Shown here in pieces: positions 18,192-31,494 of a stretch of 47,135 bases of DNA (positions within the stretch are counted from its first letter, which is position 1; each line of letters begins with the position of its first letter). Under the pieces are notes generated by a model. It saw only the letters and a list, made by a program, of their open reading frames with translations. It was not told the DNA's origin and searched no databases. Position numbers and translations under genes: made by a program. The DNA comes from Acidobacteriota bacterium (lineage in GTDB: Bacteria > Acidobacteriota > Terriglobia > Acidiferrales > UBA7541): positions 1 to 47,135 of the forward strand of contig JAMCWK010000079.1 in NCBI GenBank assembly GCA_023481105.1, read 5' to 3'.

Positions 18192-18724
18192 AAGCCATCG
18201 CGCATCGCTACGCCAGAGCGCTGGCGGACGTGGCGCTTGAACACGGCACGGCGGAGGCCGTGAAGGCGGAGCTGGCCGCCTTCGCGCAAATGGTGAGCGA
18301 ATCTGCGGACCTGCGGAATTTTCTGGCCAACCCGGCCGTGCCGCGGCAGCAAAAGCAAGGCGTCGTGGAAAAACTGATCGAGCGCCTGAAGGGGAGCAAG
18401 ACCCTTCGCAACTTGCTGTTGGTTCTGGTGGACAACCGGCGGGCGGCGCTGCTGAGCGAAATCAGCGAGGCATTCGAAGCGGAACTACGCGCGCGGCTGG
18501 GCGTGGCCAAGGCGGAAGTGACCTCGGCGCGCGATTTGAGCGGTGAGGAACGGACGGAACTGGTGCGGACGCTTGAACGGCTGACCGGCAAGCGCGTGGA
18601 AGCGAGTTATTTGTTGAACCCGGAACTGATAGCCGGGGCGCAGGTGCGCATTGGCTCGACGGTGTATGACGGGTCGGTGCGGGAACAACTGAACCGTATG
18701 CGCAGCCGGCTGGCGGCGGAATAG
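18188..18724 (+). CDS. atpH: ATP synthase F1 subunit delta
   Basis: 178 aa from TTG 18188, which overlaps the stop of the b' gene and has AAGGAG at 18176-18181. The frame is open far upstream but that part lies over atpF'. The OSCP/delta fold is recognisable: [54 protein letters not shown] and the C-terminal [29 protein letters not shown]. It joins the b/b' stalk to the alpha/beta crown. Confidence 0.93.
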   Translation: MKAIAHRYARALADVALEHGTAEAVKAELAAFAQMVSESADLRNFLANPAVPRQQKQGVVEKLIERLKGSKTLRNLLLVLVDNRRAALLSEISEAFEAELRARLGVAKAEVTSARDLSGEERTELVRTLERLTGKRVEASYLLNPELIAGAQVRIGSTVYDGSVREQLNRMRSRLAAE

Positions 18725-18732
18725 GAGCAGGA

Positions 18733-20247
<1,515 letters not shown>

Positions 20248-20258
20248 GCTGACGTCCC

Positions 20259-22623
<2,365 letters not shown>

Positions 22624-22626
22624 CGG

Positions 22627-23076
22627 ATGATGGCGAATTCCATTTCGCTGCACGTGGTGACACCGGAGAGGCAACTGCTCCAGGAGACGGTGGACTCGCT
22701 GCAATTGCCGGGACTGAAAGGGTACCTGGGCATCCTGCCGGGGCACGCTCCGCTGATTACGGAACTCGGGTACGGCGAGCTCTCCTATCAGAAAGGCAAA
22801 GAACTGCGTCACCTGACGGTGATGGGCGGCTATGCCGAAGTGCTGGCCGACCGAGTGACAGTGCTGGCGGAAGTGGCAGAACGTGCCGAAGAAATCGATG
22901 TGGACCGCGCGCGTGCAGCGAGAGAGCGTGCTGAGAATCTGCTGAGCAAGACCGGCGACCCGGACGTGGATTGGGATGCGGCCACGCTCGCCCTTCGCCG
23001 CTCGCTCATCCGCCTGCAAACGGCCACCAAAGGCGGCGCTGTGGCTGCCGCGGACGAACACCACCACGCGCCGTAA
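22627..23076 (+). CDS. atpC: ATP synthase F1 subunit epsilon
   Basis: 149 aa. The N-terminal beta-sandwich (SLHVVTPERQLLQETVDSLQLPGLKG, LGILPGHAPLITELGYGEL, VMGGYAEVLADRVTVLAEVAERAEEI) matches the family, and a C-terminal helical arm follows with DRARAARERAE, which can inhibit the enzyme. The arm is about ten residues longer than in short epsilon subunits. ATG 22627 or ATG 22630 may be used. It is the last gene of the operon; no clear intrinsic terminator follows it. Confidence 0.95.
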   Translation: MMANSISLHVVTPERQLLQETVDSLQLPGLKGYLGILPGHAPLITELGYGELSYQKGKELRHLTVMGGYAEVLADRVTVLAEVAERAEEIDVDRARAARERAENLLSKTGDPDVDWDAATLALRRSLIRLQTATKGGAVAAADEHHHAP

Positions 23077-23109
23077 GAATCCCTCCGAACGGCTGCGCAT
23101 CCAATCAGC

Positions 23110-23370
23110 ATGAGCAGTCCGCAGATCACCATGTACACGACCTCCTGGTGTGGAGACTGCACCCGTGCAAAGCGGTTCCTAAAGGAACGCGGCGTGGAGT
23201 TTCGCGAAGTCAATATTGACGAGTCGCCGGAAGCAGAAGACGTCGTGTTGCGTGCAAACGAGGGCCGGCGGAAAGTTCCCACCTTCGAGGTGGACGGACG
23301 ATACTTTTCTTGCAGTCCGTTCGATCCCTACCAACTTTCGGAAGAATTGAAAATCCCATTGAACCGGTAA
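23110..23370 (+). CDS. glutaredoxin-family thiol-disulfide protein
   Basis: 86 aa. A thioredoxin fold with the dithiol motif CGDC (Cys14, Cys17), the cis-Pro segment RKVPTFEVDGRYF and a final helix, the layout of NrdH/mycoredoxin-like small glutaredoxins. It probably reduces disulfides in the cytoplasm. It lies 33 bases after atpC on the same strand and could be read from the same transcript; no Shine-Dalgarno sequence is evident. Confidence 0.88.
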   Translation: MSSPQITMYTTSWCGDCTRAKRFLKERGVEFREVNIDESPEAEDVVLRANEGRRKVPTFEVDGRYFSCSPFDPYQLSEELKIPLNR

Positions 23371-23388
23371 GAATTTTTTGCGCGAGAT

Positions 23389-24555
23389 TTACTGGAGCCC
23401 GGTGCCGCGAGTCATGACGCCGGCCACGTGCAAGTCTGAATTCAGCAGGACAAGGTCGGCGTCGGCACCCGGAGCGAGAACGCCTTTGGTGAGTTCCATG
23501 CCGAGCAGAGTGGCGGGATTCAGCGCAAGCATGCGGAGCGCGTCGGCAAGGGGAACGCCGAGGGCCACCACATTGCGCAGCGCGCGGTCGAGCGTCAGCG
23601 TGCTGCCGGCGAGGCGACCCTCTGCGTTGCGGCAGACACCGCCCGCGACGCTGACCTCAAACGTGCCGAGGCAATACGTTCCGTCCGGCATGGCCGCGGC
23701 GGCGGTGGCGTCGCTGACGAGCACGACGCGAGCGGCTCCCTTTGCGGCAAAAAGCAGGCGCATGGCGGCCGGATCCACGTGAACGCCGTCGGCGATGAGC
23801 TCGGTGGTGACATCGGGGGAAGTGAGCACGGCGCCAAGGATGCCGGTTTCGCGATGAGAGAAGGGCCGCATGGCGTTAAAGACATGCACAGCGTGGCGAG
23901 CGCCGCGTTGAATAGCTGCTTGCGATTCGTCGAAAGTCGCGTCGGTGTGACCCAGCGCGACCACGAGGCCTTTGGCACGAGCGGCGTCAACGAGTTCGAG
24001 AGCGCCTGGGAGTTCAGGAGCAAGAGTTAGAATCTTGCCGCAACCTGCGGATGCATCCAGCATTCGCCGGAGTGACTCGGTGGAAGACGCAACGATCCAT
24101 TCCTGCGGCTGAACGCCGCGGCGGGCGGAGCTAATAAATGGCCCTTCGAAGTGGATGCCGAGGATTTCTGCTTCGGCAACACTTGGAGTTGACTGCGCGC
24201 GAATGAACTGAGAGATGCGTTCGACCGAGCGACACGTGCGGTTCAGTTCAGCGGTGACGGTGGTGGCGACGAGAGAAGTTGTCCCGAAACGCGCTGCGGT
24301 TTGCGCAACCGTGCGGAGCGCAGCGGGATCGGCTTCCATGACGTCGTGCCCGCCGGCGCCGTGGATGTGGACGTCCACGAAGCCGGGGACGATGGTCATG
24401 CTTGGCGCTCGGATTTCCCGGGTCCCCGCTGGGATTTGAACGTTGTCGCGATGTCCTACCGCAGCAATGCGGCGGTCTTCGACCAAGACGACGCCGTCAA
24501 TAATTTCCTCGAGGGGCGTCAGAACGCGGCCGGCGAAAATGGCGGTCACGGACAT
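23389..24555 (-). CDS. nagA: N-acetylglucosamine-6-phosphate deacetylase
   Basis: 388 aa, usual length. It removes acetate from GlcNAc-6-P during amino-sugar use and cell-wall recycling. Amidohydrolase motifs: the metal-binding VDVHIHGAGGHDVME, GIHFEGPFIS with the Glu, VALGHTDATFDESQAA (metal-binding His), HVFNAMRPFSHRE and the catalytic Asp in LVSDATAAAA. The start is ATG 24555 without a clear Shine-Dalgarno sequence. It is a single minus-strand gene between the glutaredoxin and the 57-aa protein; nagB is not in the window. Confidence 0.93.
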   Translation of the reverse strand: MSVTAIFAGRVLTPLEEIIDGVVLVEDRRIAAVGHRDNVQIPAGTREIRAPSMTIVPGFVDVHIHGAGGHDVMEADPAALRTVAQTAARFGTTSLVATTVTAELNRTCRSVERISQFIRAQSTPSVAEAEILGIHFEGPFISSARRGVQPQEWIVASSTESLRRMLDASAGCGKILTLAPELPGALELVDAARAKGLVVALGHTDATFDESQAAIQRGARHAVHVFNAMRPFSHRETGILGAVLTSPDVTTELIADGVHVDPAAMRLLFAAKGAARVVLVSDATAAAAMPDGTYCLGTFEVSVAGGVCRNAEGRLAGSTLTLDRALRNVVALGVPLADALRMLALNPATLLGMELTKGVLAPGADADLVLLNSDLHVAGVMTRGTGLQ

Positions 24556-24664
24556 GTGCGCGGTAAATGGTACTTGAAGCCCCGCAGAAAGTCATAACCC
24601 GGCTTTGCAGGCAAGGCAAAAGAACGATAAGATTCCAAGTCTCAATTCAACCGGAGGAACCTGG

Positions 24665-24838
24665 ATGGCGAACGACAAGCGGTTTGTGGCATGGAAGCGG
24701 CACCACCGGCGGCGCAAGTCAGCCAAAGCGAAGGTGAAGCTCTACGAACAGGGGAAACTGGCTCACGAGAAATTGCCGATGCTGGCCAAGGAATTCCTGC
24801 GCCGCAAGCGGCGCGGGCAAGCGGCCACTGCGGCATAA
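24665..24838 (+). CDS. 57-aa basic protein, family not recognised
   Basis: 57 aa starting at ATG 24665 with GGAGG at 24654-24658. Almost a third of the residues are Lys or Arg (AWKRHHRRRKSAKAKVKL, EFLRRKRRGQ), so it is likely to bind nucleic acid. Its size and charge are like those of ribosomal or ribosome-associated small proteins, but it is not a match to one that I can name. It has its own stop and a hairpin (24846-24868) just after it, which supports an independent transcript. Confidence 0.7.
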   Translation: MANDKRFVAWKRHHRRRKSAKAKVKLYEQGKLAHEKLPMLAKEFLRRKRRGQAATAA

Positions 24839-24845
24839 AGACATT

Positions 24846-24868
24846 GGGCAGGGCGCGAGGCCCTGCCC
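24846..24868 (+). terminator. hairpin terminator after the 57-aa gene
   Basis: GGGCAGGGC (24846-24854), loop GCGAG and GCCCTGCCC (24860-24868) form a perfect nine-base stem. A T-rich tail is lacking (GTTGC), so termination may be weak or need a factor. Confidence 0.55.
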
Positions 24869-24901
24869 GTTGCATGATCGCTGGACGCGGCGAAAACTCG
24901 T

Positions 24902-25258
24902 TCAGCTTTTCGGCTTGGCAGCTTCGGCTTTGGGCTCTGGCGCCATCTCAATGGACTTGACCTTGATGGTGTCGCCCTCCACCGAGCCCGTCACCTTCAC
25001 AAAATGGCCGGCATGGTCGGCCAAGTTGGCCTGTGGATCCAGCGTGTAGACTTTCTTGTCCGCTGGATTGTAGAGCGCGTATTTGCCATGCCCGCCATCC
25101 ACGCACTTTTTGGCGCAGTCGGCGTGCTTGGCGGAGGCGCCCTTGGCGCCGCACATCGTATCGGTGACCCAGCCCGTCCAGGAACCTTCCGGTGAAGCCG
25201 CGGTGATTCCCGCAAACAGAACTAGGGCCAGAGAACACATCAACAAACGCTTTGCCAT
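24902..25258 (-). CDS. secreted small hypothetical protein (DUF5818-like)
   Basis: 118 aa. A signal peptide (LLMCSLALVLFAGITAASPEG, cleavage near residue 21) precedes a domain of about 95 residues with a conserved cysteine pattern (GWVTDTMCGAKG, HADCAKKCVDGGHGKYALY) and a short beta domain (VTGSVEGDTIKVKSIEM). Such proteins are widespread in Acidobacteria and of unknown function; the assignment to DUF5818 is tentative. GGGGGAAGGTG precedes the ATG. The C-terminal tail is rich in Lys, Glu and Ala. Confidence 0.75.
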   Translation of the reverse strand: MAKRLLMCSLALVLFAGITAASPEGSWTGWVTDTMCGAKGASAKHADCAKKCVDGGHGKYALYNPADKKVYTLDPQANLADHAGHFVKVTGSVEGDTIKVKSIEMAPEPKAEAAKPKS

Positions 25259-25404
25259 AACACCTTCCCCCTTTTTTCAAAATCTATTTGATCACCCTGA
25301 GCAGGGCAGAACACGGACTTTGGCATACTTTGAATCCATTGTCCAGAATGCCCTGGTTGAATAGATTCACGGGACCGGGTTCGGGATGCATGCAAAAGAG
25401 AATG

Positions 25405-25437
25405 AACGGGAGGATTGCCTTTCGGAATCCTCCCGTT
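25405..25437 (-). terminator. strong hairpin downstream of the coiled-coil membrane protein
   Basis: AACGGGAGGATT (25405-25416) and AATCCTCCCGTT (25426-25437) pair over 12 bases around a nine-base loop. On the minus strand it lies 26 bases beyond the stop of the gene at 25463 and is followed by CATTCTCTTTTGC, which gives a modest U-rich tail. Confidence 0.7.
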
Positions 25438-25462
25438 GTATGGAACAGGTTTCGCCAGCAGC

Positions 25463-26314
25463 TTACTTCCCGGCGGAAGGCGCTGCGGCAGCAGACTTGG
25501 GGATGCTCAGGTAGCCAACGACTTTGTTCTTGCCCACTTCGTTGACGACGAGCTCCAGAGGAGCACGCGTGCCGCGCGTGTAGAAGTAGATCGGCTCGTT
25601 GACCGAGCGGTTCTTCTTCTCCAAGCGCAGGTCGTCGGCGTAAAGAGCCAGCGTGAACTGGTTCCGCTTCTTGTTGGTGCCGCGAAGCTCGACCGTGATG
25701 CTGCCCAGCTTCTCGCGCACGCCCTTGCCATTGAGGGTGAACTCGAAGTACTCGCGCTGGCCGAGACGCCGGAGCTGTTCGATATCCTCATGGTTGCGGG
25801 CGATCAACGTGCCAAATTCGCCCTTGGTCATCTGCAGACTCTGCTTGGTGGATTCGAGGTCGGTGCGAACGCCGGACACATCGCCGCTGAGGTTCTTCAC
25901 TTCATCGACGCTGGCCTTGGCCGCCAGTTCGGTGCGCACGGAGGACTCCATCTCCTCGAGGTTCTTGGAATATTGTTCCTGGAACTGCTTGCCCTGCTTG
26001 CGGGCGCGGGCGAGTTCGCCTTGGGTGAGCTTCAAGCGGTCGGTGACGACACTCAGCTCTCCTTGCGCCTGCGCATTGACTTCCTCGGCCTGCTTCAGCC
26101 GCTTGCTGAGCACGTCCACGGAATCGCGCAGGGACTTCACTTCCGTCTGCATCTGCGCCGACAGTCCCTGTTCGATGTTGGTGGCGCGGTTGGATGCGCT
26201 GTACCCAAAGCCGAGGGCCACGACGGACACGATGGCCAAAATGGCCACTGCGGCAGAAATCCAGCGCGGCGAGGCGTTGGATTCGGTAACGATTGTTTCG
26301 CGTTCTTCACTCAT
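25463..26314 (-). CDS. membrane-anchored coiled-coil hypothetical protein
   Basis: 283 aa, not assigned. An acidic cytoplasmic N-terminus (20 residues) is followed by one transmembrane helix (ISAAVAILAIVSVVALGFGYSA, residues 19-40), then a long coiled coil (about residues 45-175) rich in Glu, Gln, Lys and Leu, and a C-terminal beta domain (FEFTLNGKGVREKLGSITVELRG, FTLALYADDLRLEKKN, YFYTRGTRAPLELVVNEVG). This shape fits an envelope scaffold or sensor. GAGAGGG precedes the ATG. It is a single gene with a strong hairpin after it. Confidence 0.78.
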   Translation of the reverse strand: MSEERETIVTESNASPRWISAAVAILAIVSVVALGFGYSASNRATNIEQGLSAQMQTEVKSLRDSVDVLSKRLKQAEEVNAQAQGELSVVTDRLKLTQGELARARKQGKQFQEQYSKNLEEMESSVRTELAAKASVDEVKNLSGDVSGVRTDLESTKQSLQMTKGEFGTLIARNHEDIEQLRRLGQREYFEFTLNGKGVREKLGSITVELRGTNKKRNQFTLALYADDLRLEKKNRSVNEPIYFYTRGTRAPLELVVNEVGKNKVVGYLSIPKSAAAAPSAGK

Positions 26315-26542
26315 GTTTTTTCCCTCTCAGAATTCCCTTGCGAACAGAAAGAGTGCACGAAACAGGCCAAATGAGCCGCAACCGCAGGTGTCGCTATCCC
26401 CCACGAGACACGGAGGTTAGGCAATGTCCACAATGAAGGCGGGTACTGAACGGTTGTACTAGCCCTTGCACTTTTTACGCGATGCCTATAGTTTCTGCGG
26501 TTTGCGGGCCTACGGCCTGGCTCGGATTCGAAGGAGAAGCCA

Positions 26543-27892
26543 ATGATTACACGTCGCCGGTTTTTCAATGCGCTGGGTGTGGCTGCGGGGGCAGCCGCGA
26601 TGGTGGGAGCAAGCGAAACAAGTCCGCACATCAAAGCGGGAAATGTGGCTTCACTCAAGCCACCTTTTCGGCTGCCAGTGGAGTGGTACCGCGCCACCGT
26701 GAAACGATTCCAGGCGCGCCTGGGCGCCATGGGGTTGGGCGGCGCCATCGTGGCGGATCAACTGAACCGCAACTATCTGACGGGCAGCTTTCTGACCGAG
26801 ACAGAGCGACCGAATTTTCTTTTCGTGCCGGCAACGGGCGATCCGATTGCCTTCATTCCGGGGCTCGACCGCGACATGGCGGCGTCGTGGTGGGTGAAGG
26901 AATTTGAATGGTACTTCGACTTTCCGCATTCCGGCGAATACAACAAGGTGGTGTGGAAAGCGGGACCCCAGGAAGACCTTTTCAAATGGATGCTGAGAGG
27001 GCTTGCCAAGCGCGGCTTTGGCAACATGAAACTGGGCATTGACCGCGAGCCCACCTCGTCGCTGGAGAGGCGCTTCCGCGAAACGCTGCCGGAAGCCAGC
27101 TTGAACGACATCGCGAGAGAATTGCTTTTCATGCGCGAAGTGAAAACGCGAGAAGAGCTGGCGCTCATGCAGAAAGCGCTGGATCTGCATGACGCGATGC
27201 TGGCGTTTGCGCGCGGATACATTCTCGAAAACGGAACCAAAGTGACCGACTTCGATGTGCGCAAGGCCACCGAAGAATTTGGCACGCGTACGCTCATGGC
27301 GGCGATGGGAAACGAAGTGGACGGCAAGGCGCACCACGCTGTGGGAATCAGCCTTGGTTTTACGTGCCGCGCAGGCGTGGCCACGGCCTACCCGCATCCC
27401 AACCAGTTTTTCTTTGCGCGGCTGGCCCCCGGGCAAGCTGTGCAGATTTCATCGGTCATCAAAATTGGCGGCTATGGCGGCGAAGGCTACCGCGCCATGC
27501 ACATCGCTCCGATGAACGACCTGCAGAAAAAAATGTGGGATGTGCACAACGAGATGACGTTGAAGCAAGCGGAGTTTTGCAAGGCTGGCGCCAAATGTGG
27601 AGAAATCGGCGCGGCCACGCTAGCCATCGCGCAAAAGGCGGGCATGGGAAAATACGTCTATCACCGTCCGGCGCACGGGCAGGGAATGGAAGGCCATCAG
27701 GCGCCGTATTTGTCGCTGGGCGACGACACCGTGCTGGTGGAGAACATGACGTTTTCCAACGAGCCGGGACTCTACAACCTCGAAGGGGGCTACGGCTACA
27801 ACCACTCGAACTGTGTGCATGTACAACGGGAGCGAGGCGTCATCATGAACAAGACGCCGCTAACGCGCGAGTTTTGCTGGCTGAAGATCTAG
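26543..27892 (+). CDS. Tat-exported M24-fold protein with altered metal ligands
   Basis: 449 aa. The N-terminus ITRRRFFNALGVAAGAAA is a twin-arginine signal, so the protein is exported folded. An N-terminal creatinase-type domain is followed by the M24 pita-bread domain: HRPAHGQGMEGHQAPYLS (His ligand) and NMTFSNEPGLY (Glu ligand) are preserved. By alignment from memory the first metal Asp (usual IDAG) is Ser (QISSV), the second Asp is Glu in GYGGE, and the last Glu (usual RIED) is Asn or Ser in NHSNCVHV. The site is therefore degenerate and the protein may be a non-metallo M24 hydrolase (as creatinase is) rather than a peptidase. GAAGGAGAAG precedes the ATG. Confidence 0.85.
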   Translation: MITRRRFFNALGVAAGAAAMVGASETSPHIKAGNVASLKPPFRLPVEWYRATVKRFQARLGAMGLGGAIVADQLNRNYLTGSFLTETERPNFLFVPATGDPIAFIPGLDRDMAASWWVKEFEWYFDFPHSGEYNKVVWKAGPQEDLFKWMLRGLAKRGFGNMKLGIDREPTSSLERRFRETLPEASLNDIARELLFMREVKTREELALMQKALDLHDAMLAFARGYILENGTKVTDFDVRKATEEFGTRTLMAAMGNEVDGKAHHAVGISLGFTCRAGVATAYPHPNQFFFARLAPGQAVQISSVIKIGGYGGEGYRAMHIAPMNDLQKKMWDVHNEMTLKQAEFCKAGAKCGEIGAATLAIAQKAGMGKYVYHRPAHGQGMEGHQAPYLSLGDDTVLVENMTFSNEPGLYNLEGGYGYNHSNCVHVQRERGVIMNKTPLTREFCWLKI

Positions 27893-28737
27893 CGCGTGAC
27901 GATCATCGTCTTGAGCGCGGCGATGCGGTCTTCCAGCTTTGGGTGCGTGCTGAACAAATTCATGAAAACAGAACCGGCGCTGAGCGGCGCGACGATATAA
28001 AGCGACGCCGTGGACGGATCTGTTTGCATCGGGATGCGCTTATTGTAGGCGCCGAGCTTTTCCAGTGCGTGGATGAGGCCGAAGGGATGGCCGACGATTT
28101 GCGCGGCGGAAGCGTCGGCGGCAAATTCACGCTGGCGTGAAATCGCGAGCTGGACGAACGTCGCCGCCAGCGGCGCGAGAAACAGCATTAGCAGCGCGCT
28201 CAATCCTCCCCCGCCGCGGTCGTCGTCGCGGCCACCACCAAAGATCATGGCGAAACGGCCCATGAAGGCGAGGTGCGTAATCGCGCCGGCGATGGTGGCC
28301 GCCACGGACGCGGTCAGAATGTCGTAGTTGCGCACGTGGGAAAGCTCGTGCGCCAGGACGCCCTCGATTTCCTCGTCGGTCATTACGTTCAGCAGGCCAG
28401 CCGTCACGGCAACAGAAGCATTCCTCGGATTGCGGCCGGTAGCAAAGGCATTGGGCGCAGCCTCAGGAATCACGTACAGCTTCGGCATCGGCAGATTGGC
28501 CAGGCCGCAGAGGCGGTCCATGATCTGGTAGAGACGCGGCGCTTCTTCACGCGTCACGGGCTTGGCGCCGCTCATGGACAGCGCAATCTTGTCCGAAAAG
28601 AAATAGGCCACGCCGTTCATCGCCACGGCGATGGCCAGGGCGAAGGTCATGCCGCGCTGTCCACCAATTAACTGCCCACCGAAAAGCAGCATCAGCGTAA
28701 GGGCGGTGAGCAAGAGAGCAGTCTTGAAAGTATTCAT
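27889..28737 (-). CDS. htpX: HtpX/M48-family membrane zinc metalloprotease
   Basis: 282 aa, usual length. Two N-terminal helices (ALLLTALTLMLLFGGQLIGG, TFALAIAVAMNGVAYFF) precede the zinc motif HELSH (VLAHELSHVRN), with a Glu ligand further on in SRQREFAADASAAQI. Two more hydrophobic stretches lie in between (ILTASVAATIAGAITHLAFM). It degrades misfolded membrane proteins in stress. AGGAGA precedes the ATG, and the stop overlaps the convergent M24 gene by four bases. The next minus-strand gene upstream is clpB, 69 bases away, so both may be part of a heat-shock unit. Confidence 0.94.
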   Translation of the reverse strand: MNTFKTALLLTALTLMLLFGGQLIGGQRGMTFALAIAVAMNGVAYFFSDKIALSMSGAKPVTREEAPRLYQIMDRLCGLANLPMPKLYVIPEAAPNAFATGRNPRNASVAVTAGLLNVMTDEEIEGVLAHELSHVRNYDILTASVAATIAGAITHLAFMGRFAMIFGGGRDDDRGGGGLSALLMLFLAPLAATFVQLAISRQREFAADASAAQIVGHPFGLIHALEKLGAYNKRIPMQTDPSTASLYIVAPLSAGSVFMNLFSTHPKLEDRIAALKTMIVTR

Positions 28738-28806
28738 CGGTCTCCTGATTTACCTCAACACTCCAGTCTAGAGAGCTATTGCGTAACCGTCAAATTCCTG
28801 CCGCAA

Positions 28807-31431
28807 TTAATTCGATGCGACAACTTCCGGTGCGGCTGCACTTTTAAATGTCATCTCGCCGGTGCGGGAGCCGGCATCCACGATGACGTGATCGCCGGGC
28901 AAAACCTCCCCCTCCAGAATACGCAGGGCCAGCGGATCTTGTATCAGCCGCTGAATGGCGCGCTTTAGTGGGCGAGCGCCGTATGCGGCATCGTAGCCTT
29001 CGCGGAAAAGCAACTCATTCGCTGCGGGCGTAAGTTCGAACGTAATCTTGCGTTCTTCGAGCATCGCGGCGACACGCGCGAGCTGCAAACGAACGATGTG
29101 CTTCAGTTGAACCTGGCCGAGCGGGTTGAAGAGCACGATATCATCCACGCGGTTCAAAAACTCCGGGCGGAAGGTGGCGCGCAAGGCTTCCAGCGCCTGC
29201 TGGCGTGCGCGCTCGGGATTCTTTTCCGCAAGCTCGAAGATGGCCGCCGAGCCGACGTTGCTGGTCATGATGATAACCGCGTTGCGAAAGTCCACTGTGC
29301 GGCCTCTGCTGTCGGTGAGCCGGCCGTCCTCGAGGATCTGCAACAGGACGTTGAAGACGTCCGGGTGCGCTTTCTCAATCTCATCCAACAGCACGACCGT
29401 GTATGGGCGGCGGCGGACGTGTTCAGTAAGCTGGCCGCCTTCTTCATAGCCGACATAGCCCGGCGGGGCGCCGATCATGCGGGCGACAGAGTGCTTTTCC
29501 ATATACTCGGACATGTCGAGGCGAGCCAATGCGTGCTCGTCGTCGAAGAGAAATTCCGCCAACGCACGGGCGAGCTCTGTTTTGCCTACGCCGGTGGGAC
29601 CGAGAAAAATGAACGAGCCGGTGGGACGCTTGGGGTCGGCGAGGCCGGCACGGCTGCGGCGGATGGCGTTGGCCACGCGGGCCAGGGCATCGTCCTGGCC
29701 AACCACTCGCTCGCGCAAACGTTCCTCCATTCTGACAAGTTTGCGGATCTCGCCTTCGAGCAAGCGGCCGACGGGAATGCCGGTCCACTTGCTTACGATC
29801 CGCGCGATGTCTTCTTCGTCCACTTCTTCCTTCAGCATGCGCCGGTCTTTCTGGAGCGCAGCGAGGCGCTTCTGGGCGTCCGCAAGTTCTCGCTCGGCGG
29901 CGGCCAGCTTGCCGTAACGGATTTCGGCGACTTTGGCGAGATCGCCGGAGCGCTCCAAGCGCTGCTCGTCCGTTTTGAGCTGATCGATCTGTTCCTTGAA
30001 TTTGCGGATACCGGCAATCGCATCCTTCTCAAGCTGCCAGTGCGCTTTCAGGCTGCCGGATTGCTCGCGAAGTTGCGCGAGTTCCTCTTCAATTTGCTTG
30101 CGGCGCTCGCGCGAACGGGAATCGGATTCTTTCAGCAAAGCCTGGCGTTCGATTTCCAGCTGCAGAATGCGGCGCTCCACTTCATCAATCTCTACGGGCA
30201 GTGAGTCAATCTCCATGCGCAGGCTGGCGGCGGCTTCATCCACCAGGTCAATGGCCTTGTCCGGCAGAAAGCGGTCCGTGATGTAGCGGTGCGAGAGAGC
30301 ACCGGCCGCGAGGATGGCGGCGTCCTTGATGCGCACGCCGTGGTGAACTTCGTAGCGTTCCTTCAATCCACGCAGAATGGCGATGGTGTCCTCGACCGTC
30401 GGCTCGCCTATCAATACAGGTTGGAAGCGTCGCTCGAGCGCCGGATCCTTTTCCACGTGCTTGCGATACTCGTTGAGCGTGGTGGCGCCGATGGCGCGAA
30501 GCTCGCCGCGCGCCAGCGCGGGCTTGAGCATATTGGAGGCATCCATGGAGCCTTCCGCAGCGCCGGCGCCGACCAGCGTGTGCAATTCGTCGATGAAGAG
30601 AATAATCTGACCGCCCGCATCGGAGATTTCCTTGAGCACGGCCTTTAGGCGGTCTTCAAATTCGCCGCGGTACTTGGCGCCGGCGACGAGCGCGGCGAGA
30701 TCCAGTGCCACAATGCGCTTGGGGCGCAAGACTTCGGGCACGTCGCCGGAGGCGATGCGCTGCGCGAGGCCTTCGACCACGGCGGTTTTGCCCACGCCGG
30801 GTTCGCCGATGAGCACCGGATTGTTTTTGGTGCGGCGGGCGAGGATCTGCATCACGCGGCGGATTTCTACGTCGCGGCCGATCACTGGATCCAGCTTGCC
30901 CCGGCGCGCCATCTCGGTAAGGTCGCGTGCGTATTGCTCGAGGGCGCGATAGGTGGATTCGGGCACCGGGGAAGTAACGCGCTGCGAGCCGCGCACGGCG
31001 GCAAGCCCCTGCAGAATGGCATCACGCGAGATGTGATGACGGGAAAGCAATTCAGCGACTGGGTCGCGGGACAAATTCGTCAGAGCGAGAAGCAGGTGCT
31101 CAGTGGACACGTATTCGTCTTTGAATTGAGCGGCCTCGTCATACGCAATGCGCAAGAGTTCGTTGGTGCCAGCGCCGAGGAAATGCTGGCCCGCGCCGGA
31201 AACTTTGGGAAGCCGCTCGAGAGCAGATTCTGTTCCGGCGGCAAGGGAATCGGCGTGGACGCCGAGCTTGCCCAGAAGCGGCGCAACAATACCTTCCCGT
31301 TGGGCGAGCAGCGCAGCGAGCACGTGCAGCGGCTCAATCTGCTGCTGGCCGTGGAGGGAGGCCACCTCCTGTGCGGCTTGCAGAGCCTCCTGGGCTTTGA
31401 GTGTTAGTTTGTCGAAGCGCAGCATCGGCAC
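28807..31431 (-). CDS. clpB: ATP-dependent disaggregase ClpB
   Basis: 874 aa, full length. The N-terminal Clp repeat domain (residues 1-145), first AAA+ module (Walker [10 protein letters not shown], Walker [14 protein letters not shown]), the coiled-coil middle domain typical of ClpB (residues 400-530, [20 protein letters not shown]), and the second AAA+ module (Walker [11 protein letters not shown], Walker [12 protein letters not shown]) with the C-terminal domain are all present. ClpB pulls apart protein aggregates with DnaK. GAGGTG precedes the ATG. It lies downstream of hsp20 on the same strand and upstream of htpX. Confidence 0.98.
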   Translation of the reverse strand: MPMLRFDKLTLKAQEALQAAQEVASLHGQQQIEPLHVLAALLAQREGIVAPLLGKLGVHADSLAAGTESALERLPKVSGAGQHFLGAGTNELLRIAYDEAAQFKDEYVSTEHLLLALTNLSRDPVAELLSRHHISRDAILQGLAAVRGSQRVTSPVPESTYRALEQYARDLTEMARRGKLDPVIGRDVEIRRVMQILARRTKNNPVLIGEPGVGKTAVVEGLAQRIASGDVPEVLRPKRIVALDLAALVAGAKYRGEFEDRLKAVLKEISDAGGQIILFIDELHTLVGAGAAEGSMDASNMLKPALARGELRAIGATTLNEYRKHVEKDPALERRFQPVLIGEPTVEDTIAILRGLKERYEVHHGVRIKDAAILAAGALSHRYITDRFLPDKAIDLVDEAAASLRMEIDSLPVEIDEVERRILQLEIERQALLKESDSRSRERRKQIEEELAQLREQSGSLKAHWQLEKDAIAGIRKFKEQIDQLKTDEQRLERSGDLAKVAEIRYGKLAAAERELADAQKRLAALQKDRRMLKEEVDEEDIARIVSKWTGIPVGRLLEGEIRKLVRMEERLRERVVGQDDALARVANAIRRSRAGLADPKRPTGSFIFLGPTGVGKTELARALAEFLFDDEHALARLDMSEYMEKHSVARMIGAPPGYVGYEEGGQLTEHVRRRPYTVVLLDEIEKAHPDVFNVLLQILEDGRLTDSRGRTVDFRNAVIIMTSNVGSAAIFELAEKNPERARQQALEALRATFRPEFLNRVDDIVLFNPLGQVQLKHIVRLQLARVAAMLEERKITFELTPAANELLFREGYDAAYGARPLKRAIQRLIQDPLALRILEGEVLPGDHVIVDAGSRTGEMTFKSAAAPEVVASN

Positions 31432-31457
31432 ACCTCAAGAGTCGTGTGAGTTATACC

Positions 31458-31487
31458 AAGGGGGCCGGAGACTACTCCGGCCCCCTT
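31458..31487 (-). terminator. hairpin between hsp20 and clpB
   Basis: AAGGGGGCCGGAG (31458-31470) and CTCCGGCCCCCTT (31475-31487) form a perfect 13-base stem with loop ACTA. It lies eight bases beyond the hsp20 stop and 27 bases before the clpB ATG, so it may terminate or reduce readthrough from hsp20 into clpB. The tail on the minus strand (GGTATAAC) has no T run. Confidence 0.65.
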
Positions 31488-31494
31488 CGATGAT

